Below, piece by piece: positions 32,625 through 43,479 of a stretch of DNA of 64,000 bases (within the stretch, counting starts at the first letter, position 1; the number at the start of each line of letters is the position of its first letter). This DNA comes from Phaeosaccion multiseriatum (lineage: Eukaryota > Ochrophyta, other classes). The notes under the pieces are model-generated. The model was not told the origin of the DNA, did no database searches, and saw only the letters and a program-made list of their open reading frames with translations. The position numbers were made by a program, and so were the translations under genes. The stretch spans positions 3,844,001-3,908,000 of the forward strand of contig OZ218956.1 in assembly GCA_965112735.1 (NCBI GenBank). Reading direction: 5' to 3'.

Positions 32625-33884
32625 TCAATTCGACACCCCCCCGTCCCCGGCGCCGCTCACTTGCTGCAGCCAGAGCTCGAGCAGTTCCTTGGACACGCCG
32701 CTCCCCCCGCACACCACGATCACCACCCCGTCGCTGTCTTTGAAGCGCTCCAAGCAGCCCCTCCGAGCGGCGCTGTAGGCCACAGCCAAGGCGGCCCCGC
32801 AAGCAGGCTCCACAAGGATGCGGTGTTGCTCCAAGAAGGCAGCGCACGCCAAGACGGCCTCCCGGTCCGTCACGGTCACGCTCTCGGTGGGCTGCTGCTG
32901 GGCCCGCTCAATGGCCACGGGCGTGACCTCTAGCGCCCCCAGGCTAGTGGCCAGAGAGTCGATGCTCTTTAAGCGGACAGGAGAGGCCGCCTCGAGCCCC
33001 CTTGCGAAGCTTGCAGCGCCTTCAGTCTCCGCCGCGATGACGAAGGTGGTTGCGGTGGTGCTCTGGTGGCGACTCAGCCCCTCGAAGAGCCCGCACAGCA
33101 ACCCACCCCCGCCCACGCTCGCGATGACGGCTCCTGGCGTGAAGGCCGCCCCCTTGCCTGGCCTGCCCAGCCCCATGTCCTGCCCCTGGCGCAGTATCTC
33201 GTCCACCATACTGGAGTGCCCCTCCCACAGCAGGGGGTTGTCGTAGGGCGAGATGTAGGCAGCCGCGAGAGGATCGGCCTCCACCAGCTCCCGAGCGAGT
33301 GCGTCCGCCGCATTCCAGTTCTCGCCGTGCACCCTGACTTCCGCCCCCTGTGCGCGGATGAGGTCTAGCATGATGGGCTTGGTGGTCACGGGCACCACCA
33401 CCAGCACGCTCAGGTCGAGAAGCCTGCCCACGTGGGAGACGCTGTGCCCTGCATTGCCCCCGGAAGAGGAGATCAGACGCGTCACGCCCCGCTCCTTGAG
33501 GCTGCAGCACAGCCGAGTCATGCCCCTGTCTTTGAAGGACCCAGAGGGCTGCAGCGCCTCCAGCTTGAGGTACACACGGCACCCAGTGAGCTCACTGAGA
33601 GGTCGGGACAGCAGTAGGGGCGTCTCCACGTACAGGCCCTCTCCCCCTTCCCCTCGAGGTGGATGGGATGGGGGGGCATGGCCTGTATCCTTTGCACCTG
33701 CTGGTGCGGCGCGCATTGCCGAGCCTCCTGCTGCTGCCAGGACTGATGCCTTCCCTACCCCAACGAAGCACTCCACTCCAGCTGCGAGGAAGAGGAGGGT
33801 AGAAAGCAGCAGTGCTCGCATACCCTGCGGCAGGTTTTGATGTTTGTTGTTTGTTGTTTGTTTCGAAGAGGAGGTCGTCGCCAT
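32625..33884 (-). CDS. PLP-dependent L-serine/threonine dehydratase-like enzyme, probably plastid- or ER-targeted
   Basis: Single exon, 419 codons. Fold type II PLP enzymes of this group deaminate Ser or Thr to pyruvate or 2-oxobutyrate. Seen: VETPLLLSRPLSEL, then QPSGSFKDRG (the Lys is the PLP Schiff base), the phosphate-binding loop SSSGGNAG, the glycine loop ASVGGGGLLCGL, and VEPACGAALA, VVIVVCGGSG near the end. The order and spacing match eukaryotic cytosolic serine dehydratase better than the longer biosynthetic threonine deaminase, since there is no ACT-like domain. The N-terminus is extended: Met22 begins MRALLLSTLLFLAAGVECFVGV, a signal peptide whose likely cleavage site is followed by Phe, as in plastid import signals of algae with secondary plastids. 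The upstream Met1 would bury that signal, so Met22 (33821) may be the true start. Confidence 0.85.
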   Translation of the reverse strand: MATTSSSKQTTNNKHQNLPQGMRALLLSTLLFLAAGVECFVGVGKASVLAAAGGSAMRAAPAGAKDTGHAPPSHPPRGEGGEGLYVETPLLLSRPLSELTGCRVYLKLEALQPSGSFKDRGMTRLCCSLKERGVTRLISSSGGNAGHSVSHVGRLLDLSVLVVVPVTTKPIMLDLIRAQGAEVRVHGENWNAADALARELVEADPLAAAYISPYDNPLLWEGHSSMVDEILRQGQDMGLGRPGKGAAFTPGAVIASVGGGGLLCGLFEGLSRHQSTTATTFVIAAETEGAASFARGLEAASPVRLKSIDSLATSLGALEVTPVAIERAQQQPTESVTVTDREAVLACAAFLEQHRILVEPACGAALAVAYSAARRGCLERFKDSDGVVIVVCGGSGVSKELLELWLQQVSGAGDGGVSN

Positions 33885-34098
33885 TTCAGGCCTGGATTCG
33901 ACCGCGCGAAGAGGAGGACAAAACCAAAGCCAACAATTAAAGGCGACAAAGATTACACATCAGCCTCCCAGTTCTCCTCAGCGCTTCCGAATGTACCAAG
34001 TGTAGCAGTGGGCCACCCCCCCCCCCTCTCCCAGCTTCCCAAGAGAATCTTTGGGGAAACAAGGGCTTCTGCTTCTGCTTCTGCCAGAGAGATATCCC
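33885..34098. promoter_or_regulatory. Divergent promoter region, dehydratase / tRNA-binding protein
   Basis: 214 bp between opposite start codons. Confidence 0.5.
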
Positions 34099-35429
34099 AT
34101 GTCGGCTCTCGCGCAAATTGACGCACTCATTCTTGACTTGGAAGCAGAGCTAGGCCTTGCGCATGGCGAACATGTCCCGGGAGCAGCTTCACCAGCCGCA
34201 AGCAAGGGGGAGAAGAAGAACAAGAAGGAGAAGGCGAAGAAGGCCGCACCAAAAGCAGTAGCGCCCATGGAGGAGGAGGACAAGACCAGTCCAAACCAAC
34301 TCGAGTTCCGCGTGGGACTCATAACGAAGGTTTGGGAGCACCCTGACTCTGAGAAGCTGTTCTGTGAGGAGATCGACATCGGAGAGGCTAAGGGGCCCAG
34401 ATCCATTGCCTCCGGGCTGCGCGCCTTCTACAAGCTTGAGCAATTGCAGGTACACCTTCTATTGGCTCTTGCTCTCTTATCGGGGATCATGCCAGTAGTT
34501 CGCTGTAACCACGTGCTAGGGATCAACAGAGAACGAAGATGCTCGGGCACAGAGGACTCTGGGCCGTGCTTCATTCCCCCCTTCCCCTGCCTCGTGCATG
34601 TGTGTGCGTGTGTGTGTGTGCATGTGTGTGTGTGCGTGTGTGTACGTGTGTGTTGACACCTTGAGCAGGATCGTCTCGTGGTCGTGATGGCGAACCTCAA
34701 AGGCCGGAACTTGGGAGGTAAGCGAGGTTCACAGGAGGCGACCTGAAAGGACTCTCGCTTCGCACATGCGTACCACACGCCAAGCCACCCCTCCTCTCCT
34801 GCCCACCCCCGCCCCTGTCCCTCTCACCCCTGTCTCTCTTGGCTCCTATCCCCCGCGTGGACTGACTAACCTCACTCCCCTCCCCCTTGCAGGCTTTAAG
34901 AGCGAGGGCATGGTGGTGTGTGCGTCTGCCCCCGACCACAGCAGTGTGGAGCTTCTCTCCCCTCCCGAGGGCTCCAAGCCAGGAGACCTCCTCACATTCG
35001 CTGGCATACCCGGGAAGGCCATCAGCCCGGCGCAGGTACGATGACATAGCGGCGCGGAAATGGCCCCGTCCGCGTGGCGATGGAAGAGTCAGTCCGTGAG
35101 GGAAAGCGCATGGGAAGAGAGAGAGACGAGAGAGACGGACAGAGTGGCCATTCCTTCGTTTTGATGACCAGAGGCCCTGCCCTGCCTGCCCTGCCTGCTC
35201 TGCTTTGACCCCCGCTGCTCACTGTCACGCATCCCCACAGGTTCAAAAGCGGAAGCTCTTAGAGACAATCCTGCCCCGCCTCCGCACCAACGCCAGCGGG
35301 GTGCCGTGCTGCGACGGTAGCGACGGACAGGCACTGGGCCTGGCCACCCCCGCTGGAGAGGGAGGAGGAGAAGGGCAGAGCAGCGGGGGCAGCTGTGGCA
35401 GCTCCTTGCCGAACGCCTTGGTGGGGTGA
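34099..35429 (+). CDS. EMAPII/AIMP1-type tRNA-binding domain protein (243 aa)
   Basis: Exons 34099-34449, 34669-34717, 34893-35035 and 35241-35429 join in phase. After a short N-terminal helix and a Lys-rich stretch (residues about 40-55, KKNKKEKAKKAAPK), the C-terminal domain is the OB-fold of Arc1p/AIMP1/EMAPII: LEFRVGLITKVWEHPDSEKL, ASGLRAFY, VVVMANLKGRNLGG, MVVCASAPD, ELLSPPEGSKPGD. Proteins of this type bind tRNA and deliver it to aminoacyl-tRNA synthetases, or sit in multisynthetase complexes. There is no synthetase catalytic domain, so it is a stand-alone cofactor. The last exon ends in a Gly/Ser tail instead of the usual AIMP1 C-terminal extension. Confidence 0.88.
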
Positions 35430-35643
35430 GGCGGCGGCGCTTCTCTGACATACTTCATAAATAATCCATTGACTGATATGATGATGATGATGATGATGGT
35501 GGTGATGGTGTATCGTCTAGGCATAGTCATTTAACTGTCTCGGTTAGGGCCTTCCCGCCCCCTTGCGGTCGATCTACGTATTGCAAACAAACCGAAACTG
35601 AACAACCTATCCGCTCTATCTATCAGGAGAGTGCTGTGCGCTG

Positions 35644-38248
35644 TCATGATGATGGGAGCTTGTCTGCTTGGTGCGGGCTGAGCTTGTCGTGCCGCGTCAG
35701 CTCGAAGGACAGACTCTCCTCGCCCGCGCTGGGCTTTGGCGTGAGCAAGTCAGGGCCACCCTTGGAGCGCAGGTAGCTGAAGGGCAACGTGAAGAGCTTC
35801 TCGCTCTTGGACACGTACGCCCTCTTGCGGAAGTTGTCGTACCCGTTGTCCTCAATGGCCGCCAGGATCTTGCCGTACATGTCCAGGCTGGCCTGCACGG
35901 GGAAGGCCGCCTCCGGGGACAGCATGGCGATGCCCTCCTTGGCCTTTCTGTAGTAGAAGCGCGCCCTCGCGATTTGGTACTTCATGAGCTTTGTGTAGTT
36001 GTCGTCGAGCACTCCGTTCATGATGTTCTGCTCGGTCACCCCGAACTTCTCAAGGTCCGTGAGGGGCAGGTAAATGCGGCCCCTCACCGCATCCTCCCCC
36101 ACGTCCCTGAGAATGTTGGTGAGCTGCAGCGCCACCCCGAGACAGAGGGCGGGTTCTTTGGCCTGCTCCTCGGTCACCCCCTTGGCCGTGCCGAGAATGG
36201 GCAGCGTCATGAGGCCGACGGTGCCTGCGACTCGGTAGCAGTACAGCTCGAGCTCCTTGAAGTCCTCGTACCGCGTCTTACCCATGCCGGGGATGTCCAT
36301 AAGCATGCCGTCGATCATGTCCTGTTGGTGGAACAGTTGGTAATACGAGAACGCAAACACACACACAAAGGGTCAGAGAGTGCAAACCCTGCAGCGCTGC
36401 CTGCCATCCTGCCCCTCCCTCCACACGCACGTAAAGCAGCGCCACTCTCCCTCTCTCCCTTTCTCCCTGTGTGTTCCGTCCCGGCGCACTGCACTCCGTT
36501 GCGCACACACGCGCCCACCCGTCCCCACTGACCTTGAAGGGCGCGATGTCCAGCGTGGGGTACTTCTGCTTGACATCAACGAGGGCCAGGTCAAGTGAAT
36601 CTCTGGGCTTGCCTGTCCAGATGTCCTCGAGGCGGGCGGTCCAGTCGTCGAGCTCCTCCTGCATGCTCTCCATGCCGCGCATCATGGCGCGAGGGCCATC
36701 CACGATGTCGTCTGTGCGGCGGCACCACACGTAGATGGCCCAGATGGCCTGCGGAGGGGTGGAGGGAAGGGGGGGGGCACGCGGCGGGAGAGGAGGGGAG
36801 AGAAAGTGAGACAGAGACGGAAGAGGGGTGAGGAGGAGCAGCGAAAGAGAGAGAGGGGGGGGAGAGAGCAGACGGAGGGAATACGTGCAGCGAGAGGGCA
36901 CCCTGGGAGGCGTCAGTTCGCTGCGTTTTGGTCACTCATTGCTGGTTTACACCCTCCCTCCCTCCCTCCCTCCATCCATCCATCCATCGGGATTGATTCA
37001 TAGATGATCACCCTCCGTCCTGAGTGTTCATTCACCCCCTCCCTCCGTGCTGCCACCCCGGATTCTTCGCTCGGCCAGGGCGTGACGCCAGCCAAGAAAC
37101 AAGAAGCAGTGGATATGTGCAGCACTCTCCCGCAGAGCTACGGTCACACCATGCCATTGGTCCGTCCCCTCCCTCCCTCTCACTGACTTACGTAGCGCGC
37201 GACGGGTGGCATGAACCTGGTGCCGAGGTAAAAGGTCTTTGCAAAGATGCCCGTGATGCGCTCGCACTCTTTATATGCCCTTTCTAGCACTCCTGAGCGC
37301 CGCACGGAGTCGTTAGGGTCCGCTACGAGTTCGAGGTTCGCCATGTCACCCTTGCCAATCTGCTTGGCGTTCTCCATGGCCAGCGACAGACCCGTGCCCA
37401 CGTCTTGCATTGCCCGCTTCGTCGTCTGAGGGATGGGGGAGGAGGGTGGTGGGCAAGAACGGGGAGAGACGGAGAGAGGGGGGAGGGAGCACGGAGGAGG
37501 GATCGAGGAGGAGGAGTGCCATGTACATGATGCAGTGTGGTCTGCTGAGTGAGTCAGTGAGTGAGTCAGTGAGTCACGTAGCATAGTAAGGAGAGGGTCG
37601 AGCGGGTACCGTCGAGGGGCATCAGTCCACACAGCTCGGGACAGGAGAGGACAGCTTCGCACGCAGACGGCACCCTCCCCCTCCCCCACCCATGCATACA
37701 GAGCTCACTGCGACCCGACTTCTTTCGTACTGTGAGAGGCACAGTCGCAGTCATCCCAAAGCCCCCCTGTAGCAAGCATCGCCCAACCTGCCGCTGCCGC
37801 CGCTGAGAAAAGGACGTCCTCGGCTGGTTGTGGGGCTGGCGGTACGAGGCGCCGCTGCTGCCGGCCTGAGAAAGGCATCTGGCTGCAGAACACGAGGGTC
37901 CCGGGGCGAAGGGTTTTATTTGTAAGGTGCCCTGAGGTGAGAAGGTGCGGGGAGAGGCGAGGGCAAAAGAGCAGAGAGGGGACAGGGTGGGGGCATGCGA
38001 CATGAGGGAGGGAGACAAGACGGGGGAAGAGAAGAGGGAGACAGGACAGCGGAAAGGAAGGGACAGGATTCAGAAAGAGACGTCAAAAGAAGAAAGGTGG
38101 CCAGAAAGGCGACAGGAGACGGGAGAAAGGGAAGAGGGGAACGGGAAGAGGGCGCGCACGTGCCATTATTCGTTTTTCCTGTTCCTCTCTATTTTCATAC
38201 CTGAGGCACTGATACAAAGGCCACAAGAAAGCAAGGCAAGCCCAGCAT
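35644..38248 (-). CDS. PSY: Phytoene synthase with bipartite plastid-targeting N-terminus (439 aa)
   Basis: Condenses two geranylgeranyl diphosphates to phytoene, the first committed carotenoid step, in the plastid. Exons 38201-38248, 37788-37931, 37192-37425, 36533-36748 and 35644-36321 are all phase 0. The mature part has the first Asp-rich motif (CRRTDDIVDGPRA), the second (DVGEDAVRGRIYLPLTD), AKTFYLGTRFMPP, and ALQLTNILRD. Exon 1 encodes only MLGLPCFLVAFVSVPQ, a signal-peptide core. Exon 2 continues GTLQIKPFAPGPS and then a Ser/Gln/Arg-rich stretch, matching the signal-plus-transit layout with a Phe after the cleavage site. A variant of the dispersed element (36334-36349) lies just before the acceptor of the last exon. 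Exon 2 boundaries are inferred from splice signals and phase only. Confidence 0.9.
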
Positions 38249-38477
38249 GGTCGCCACGCTTAGGCAACAAGATGGCGAGCTGAAACCCCCGCCGCCCCGT
38301 CGTCTTCCAGCCTTGCGAACCATCTTTACCCAAACGTGAAATCCTACGTTTGTCCCCTCCGTTTTCAGGCCCGTAGGATTCTCACATGTTCCGGCCCGTA
38401 TGATTCTCACATATCCAAGCCTGTTCGTTCCTTGCTCCTCCCCACCGGCCTCGTCTGACGCTGCTGCTTATAAGGAG
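38249..38477. promoter_or_regulatory. Divergent promoter region, phytoene synthase / prefoldin 6
   Basis: 229 bp between opposite start codons. Contains a repeated CCCGTA(G/T)GATTCTCACAT (about 38361-38377 and 38395-38411), a candidate regulatory repeat. Confidence 0.5.
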
Positions 38478-39139
38478 ATGGCGATGGTCCAGCAGGGGTC
38501 GGGAGGTTCGTCAGTGCTGGCGGGAAAGGCCGAGGTCGACGCAGAGATCGCAAAATACAGGAAATTAGAAGAAGGTAGGGACTGCAAAAGAAAAGAGAGC
38601 GAAGGGAGAGAGGAGCAACAAATAGAGCAGCAGCAGCACACGCAGTCGACTGCTTTCCCCGCCTCCTTCAGGATTTCTCCATGTCCTGCAGCCCTGCCGT
38701 CCCGTGGCTCCACTATGCAGACGGAGCAGTTCCGCCTTGGCCCCACATCTTGTTCACCGCCTTTGCCCTCTGACCGCCCTTTGTCGGCCCGTGCCCCTCT
38801 CCAGATACCAACAAGCTGGGAAGCAAGCGGAACAAGCTGTACCAACAAGTCAACGAGAACGGTATGGTCAAGGCCGAGCTGGAGCGGCTCAAGCCAGACG
38901 CCCCGGTGTATAAGCTCATCGGCCCCGTGCTGATCCAACAGAACCTGCTCGAAGCCAAGGCCAACGTGGCCAACCGCCTCAGGATGATTGAGTCCGGCAT
39001 GGAGGAGGTGAGCAAGGAGGTGGCCAGCAAGGAGGAGGAGAAGACGAAGCTGGCGGACAAGATCCAGAACATGCAGAAGGAGATGCAGAGCAAGGCTTAC
39101 GAGGAGGCACAGAAGGTGGTGGAGGACGCCCGGGCCTAG
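38478..39139 (+). CDS. PFDN6: Prefoldin subunit 6 (143 aa)
   Basis: Two exons, 38478-38574 and 38805-39139, phase 1 junction. Prefoldin is a cytosolic hexamer that hands nascent actin and tubulin to the chaperonin CCT; subunit 6 is a beta-type subunit. The protein has the two helical arms around a beta hairpin and the family signature VYKLIGPVLIQQNLLEAKAN, followed by a Lys/Glu-rich second helix ending KVVEDARA. The N-terminal 20 residues (Gly/Ser) are longer than in animal homologues. The start chosen is the first ATG giving the conserved first helix (EVDAEIAKYRKLEE). Confidence 0.92.
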
Positions 39140-39707
39140 GGGGGGACGACAGTGGATGGAGGCCGGGTTATGCCCTACGTGGTGCGCTGTGAGTGGGACA
39201 GCATGGCACACCCCTACGTTCCTGCCCCGCACCGCTCCCTCCCCCCTGGCCCTCCGCCCTTCGAAGGGTCTGCCTGCCCACCGCCCCGCCCTCGGCATTC
39301 AGGAGCGAGCCCGCAGCCCATAGCCACCTTCGCTCCGCCCTCCCTCCCTCTCCCTCGGATGATCTGTTCTGCCGTCAGGGTGGGGGCTGGGGAAGGAGGC
39401 CCTGACGGGTAGCCGCGTCGGGGCAAGCCCCTGCTGATCGTGGCAGCAGAAAGGAGCAAGGAGGGGAGGGTTCCAATGCTTTGCAACTCGACAATACGAG
39501 GTTCAACAATAGTCGATCGCTGCTCTGAGGAGCCTACGGTCTGAACCGCGACGAGGCCCCGCTTCAAAGAGACAATGTCACTGTAATAATAAGACGCACG
39601 ATGTTTATTAAGTGGGTGGGTTCGACGAATATGTCAACAAGAGGATCATCGTCCATTGCCCATCGCGGCAAATGGGGCGCCTTCCCATGCCCTGAGGCTA
39701 GAAGATT
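39140..39707. other. Gap between prefoldin 6 and WDR59
   Basis: Both genes are on the plus strand, so the gap holds the prefoldin 3' UTR and the WDR59 promoter. A GACAGTGGATGG motif follows the prefoldin stop (39147). Nothing else recognised. Confidence 0.5.
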
Positions 39708-41603
39708 ATGCAGCCGGCTCCACCGGAGAGCACAATCAATCAGGATGTGACCATTAACCTCGCGCAGTACCAATATGGGACCTTCGGAGCCGCGCTGGTG
39801 AGAAAGGGGGATGCCACTTTACCAAGCTTCGAGCTTGTGGGTAACACTGCATCCTCCTTGGCCGCTCCCCTGCCCCCATTCACCCTCTTTTCACTCACTT
39901 ACTCTACCCACCACTATTCTCCTCCTCTCTCCCCCACTGCGCGCGCTCCCAATAAGAACGCAGCTCTTTCCTCTTTGCAGAGCGTCAGTGTCTTGCCCTT
40001 GAACAACCCTCCTTCTCACCTCGTCTCTGCATTCTCTGCATTCTCGTGTGCGTGTGTGCTCCCGCAGGACGTGGATACGTCTGGGTCCTTCGCGGTGCTG
40101 TCGTCGCGGAAAGGCTTCGCCATTGTGGACCTCGAGAAGCCCTCGCAGCCTGCGCAGCTGCTCCACCACAGGAGCAAGCGGGAGGTGAGAGAGTGAGCGA
40201 GTGTGTGAGAGATAGAGAGAAACGTATATATCTATGCACAAAGATATAGAGATACAGAAAGAGGGAGAGCGAGAGAGAGCAAGAAACGGGGAGAGGGGGA
40301 GAGAGGGGGGGGTGGAGAGACACGGAGAAAGAGGGAGAGAGAGGTAGCTTCTCCACCAGAACAGAGCAAGGTGAGCGATTATCGAGCTCCCCTCTCTCCT
40401 TCCCCTGCCCGTGCGCCCCTGCCTCTCTGCAGGTGAGCGTAGTGCGATGGAGCAAGCACTCGTGGCAGAGGGAGCTCCTCGCCAGCGCCTCGCCAGGAGG
40501 GGTGAGTCTGTGGTCCACAGAGCGTGAGCTGCAGCCCCTTGTGGCTATCCTCGGGGAGGCAGGAGCAGGAGGAGGAGGAGGAGGAAGCAGCAGCAGCAGC
40601 AAGGACCTGCTCGTCCTCGGGCCGGGCACGTCGGCGCCCAACGACCTAGCGTGGGGCTATCACAACCCTTCGCTCCTCGCCACGGCGCATGGGGACGGAG
40701 CTGCCTTGGTGTGGGACGTGCGTGCGCCGCAGCACCCCATTCAAGTGTTCAAGGCAAGAGGCAATCAGCCAGGGCACACACGGAGCGGAGCGCAGAAGTG
40801 AGTGGGTAGCGGCCAGTGGGAAGGGGAGGAGAGGGAGGGAGGGGTTAGGTTGATTAGGTTGATTGGAGGGGAAGCATCGTCTCTCGTCGACCGTCCCCTT
40901 CCCTCCTTTTCATCATGACCTCTGACTCATCCCTTGTCACCTTGTCATCACCCCCACGCCCCTCCACTCCCCTCTTTTAGGCTGGGCTGGAGCCGCATGA
41001 ATGCCAACCTGCTGTGCTCCGTGCACGAGAAGGTCGTGAAGCTCTGGGACGCGAGGAAGGTGTCCTCCTCGCTCTCTCTCGGGGGGGGCAAGGGGGGCGG
41101 GCAGGATGGCAGCCGAGGGGGGGGGGGAGGGGCGGGGCAGAAGGGGGCGGTGGCGTCCTTCACGGCCCACACCGGGCAAATCACTGCCCTGGACATGTCG
41201 TACAGCACCCGGGAAGGGGGGGGGGACGGGGACATTCTCACCGCCTCCACAGACAGGAGCTTCAAGGTGAGGGGGGGGGGGGGCACACGGGGCTGAGGAA
41301 GGGACAGCAGGGCCGGGAAGGCACTGAAACAAAAGAGGACAGGAGGAAGGCACTGAGAGCACTTAAACACACAAGAGGACAAACAAGATGACAGGAGGCA
41401 GGAGCCCGTCCATGCTCACGCCAAGGACAAGTACAACACACTCATCCATCTGTGACTCTGTGTGACGGCCCAACTCTTCAGGTGTGGAGCGTGGGCAGCA
41501 AGATCAGCAAGATCTTGCCCGTGGCCATGCTGCGGAGAGAGCACCCCATCACGGGGGCGCAGTTCACGCCCTTCGGACACGTGAGTGCGTGGGTGCGTGT
41601 TTT

Positions 41604-41642
<39 letters not shown>

Positions 41643-43434
41643 CGTGCGTGCGCCGGGAGCAGGCGGTACGGTGCACGGCGGTAAAGCCCATCGGTGTGCC
41701 ACCCTGTCACCCTCCACTGCCATCTGGCCTCGTCGCCGTGGCGCCATCCACTGCCATCTATCTGGCCCTGTCGCTCTGGCTCTCTTGGCTCATCCCTCCC
41801 CCCCCCCCCCTCTCCCCAGGGCGTGGTGACGACAGCGTGGGGAATCGGAGAGCGCCTGCTTGCCACTCAGGCGCTGCGTCTTTGGCAGCTGACCCCTGTC
41901 GGCGACAACGGCACGAGCCAACTCCGGAGCGTACACAACTTCACAGGGCCCTCCTCGCAGGTGCGTGTCATGTACATGTGCTTGGGTGTCCGCAGGGTGT
42001 GTGGGGGGGGAGAGACCCAAGTGTGTGCCCAAATGTGCCCCAAGTGTGTAGGGTAAGGGCACGCGTGAGGGTGAGGGTAATGTAAATGTCCTTACTGCTT
42101 GTTTGGCCACCCCCAACTTGCCCGATGCGATGCCCAATCACTTAATCCACCCCCAAGATCTTAGCGTGGGGGTGGCGCGTGGTGGACGGCTGCCGCTTCG
42201 AACTCGTGAGTTTCGACCGCACACAGAACCTCCGTCTCCACAAAGTCCGCCCTCAGCACCTTGAGGCGTGCAGCCACAGGGACGACCCCGAGGGGGGACG
42301 GGGGATGGACGACATGAGGAGGCATATGGGCCCGCAAGGTAAGGAGGGGGAGGGGAGGGGAGGAGAGGAGAAGCAGGGAAGCAGGGAAGCAGAAATGCAA
42401 GAAGCCAATCAGCTTGTCAGTCAATCAGTCAGTCACTCACTCACTCACTCACTCATTCACTCACTCATTCATGCAAGTCACTCCGTCAGTCAGTACGGTC
42501 AGCCACATTAGTATGTCACCCAGTGAGTGAGTGAGTGAGTGTGAGTGAGTGAGTGAGTGAGTGAGTGAGTGAGTGAGTGAGTCGGTCAGTCAGTCACTCA
42601 TCGGCAGAGACGGGCCGGAAGAAAGGCTGGAAGGGCCTCTCCGAGAAGAGAGCGAAGAGAGCAGCCAGCCAGCCTCCGCAGAGAAGGGAGCCACACCAAA
42701 GCCAGACAAAAAGGTTAAACCTTCCTTCTCCCGCTCCTCCCTACACGCCATTGCCCCGCACTGAGTCGAGGCGTCGCCTTTAGCGAGCCTGAACCCCCCC
42801 TCCCCTCCCCTCCCCTCCTCCCTCTCTCTGACTGATGACACAGCCCTTCCGTTGGCCGCCAGCAAGCTCCGGCTGGAGTCTCTGAAAGCGGACCTGCTTC
42901 CTGTTGTTGCCCCCTCCGCCACCCTTGGAGGAGCGCTGTACGCCCCAGCCCTCACGCAGCACGGGCTGTGGAAGGAGGTACTGCAGGCACAGGCCAAGGC
43001 CAGAGCCGCGGCCACAGCAGTTGGTGCTTCGGGCCACGGTAGGGTACAGATCGACGACGTTGACCAGAGAGCCCGCACCTTGTCCGCCCTGCTGTCGAGT
43101 AGGGAGGTGAGCAGGGACGTGAGGCCGCCCCCTCCTGCTGCCGCATCACCAACTGCTGCCCCGCCGGGTGTTGGTCTTGGCGTCGGGTCTGCCTCCGATG
43201 GGGTCCCGGGGGGGAGGGTTTCTCCCAACCCTACCACCGCCGAGACTGAAGGGGACAAGTTGGTGACACAGACACAGACAGTGCAGCCGTCGCCAATATG
43301 CATGGGCGTGACGGCGCGCCTCCGCGTGCACGTGCTGTTCCCCTCCTCCTACCCCAAACACGCCTCTCCCGTCTTCACTTTCCTCGACTCAGCCATCACC
43401 ACAACCACCACAACCGCCGTACCACCAACTGCTG

Positions 43435-43479
<45 letters not shown>

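Noticed and set aside
42573-42764. Extra WDR59 exon (42608-42713) with good splice signals
   Set aside because: Including it breaks phase; direct joining of 42338 to 42844 keeps the frame.
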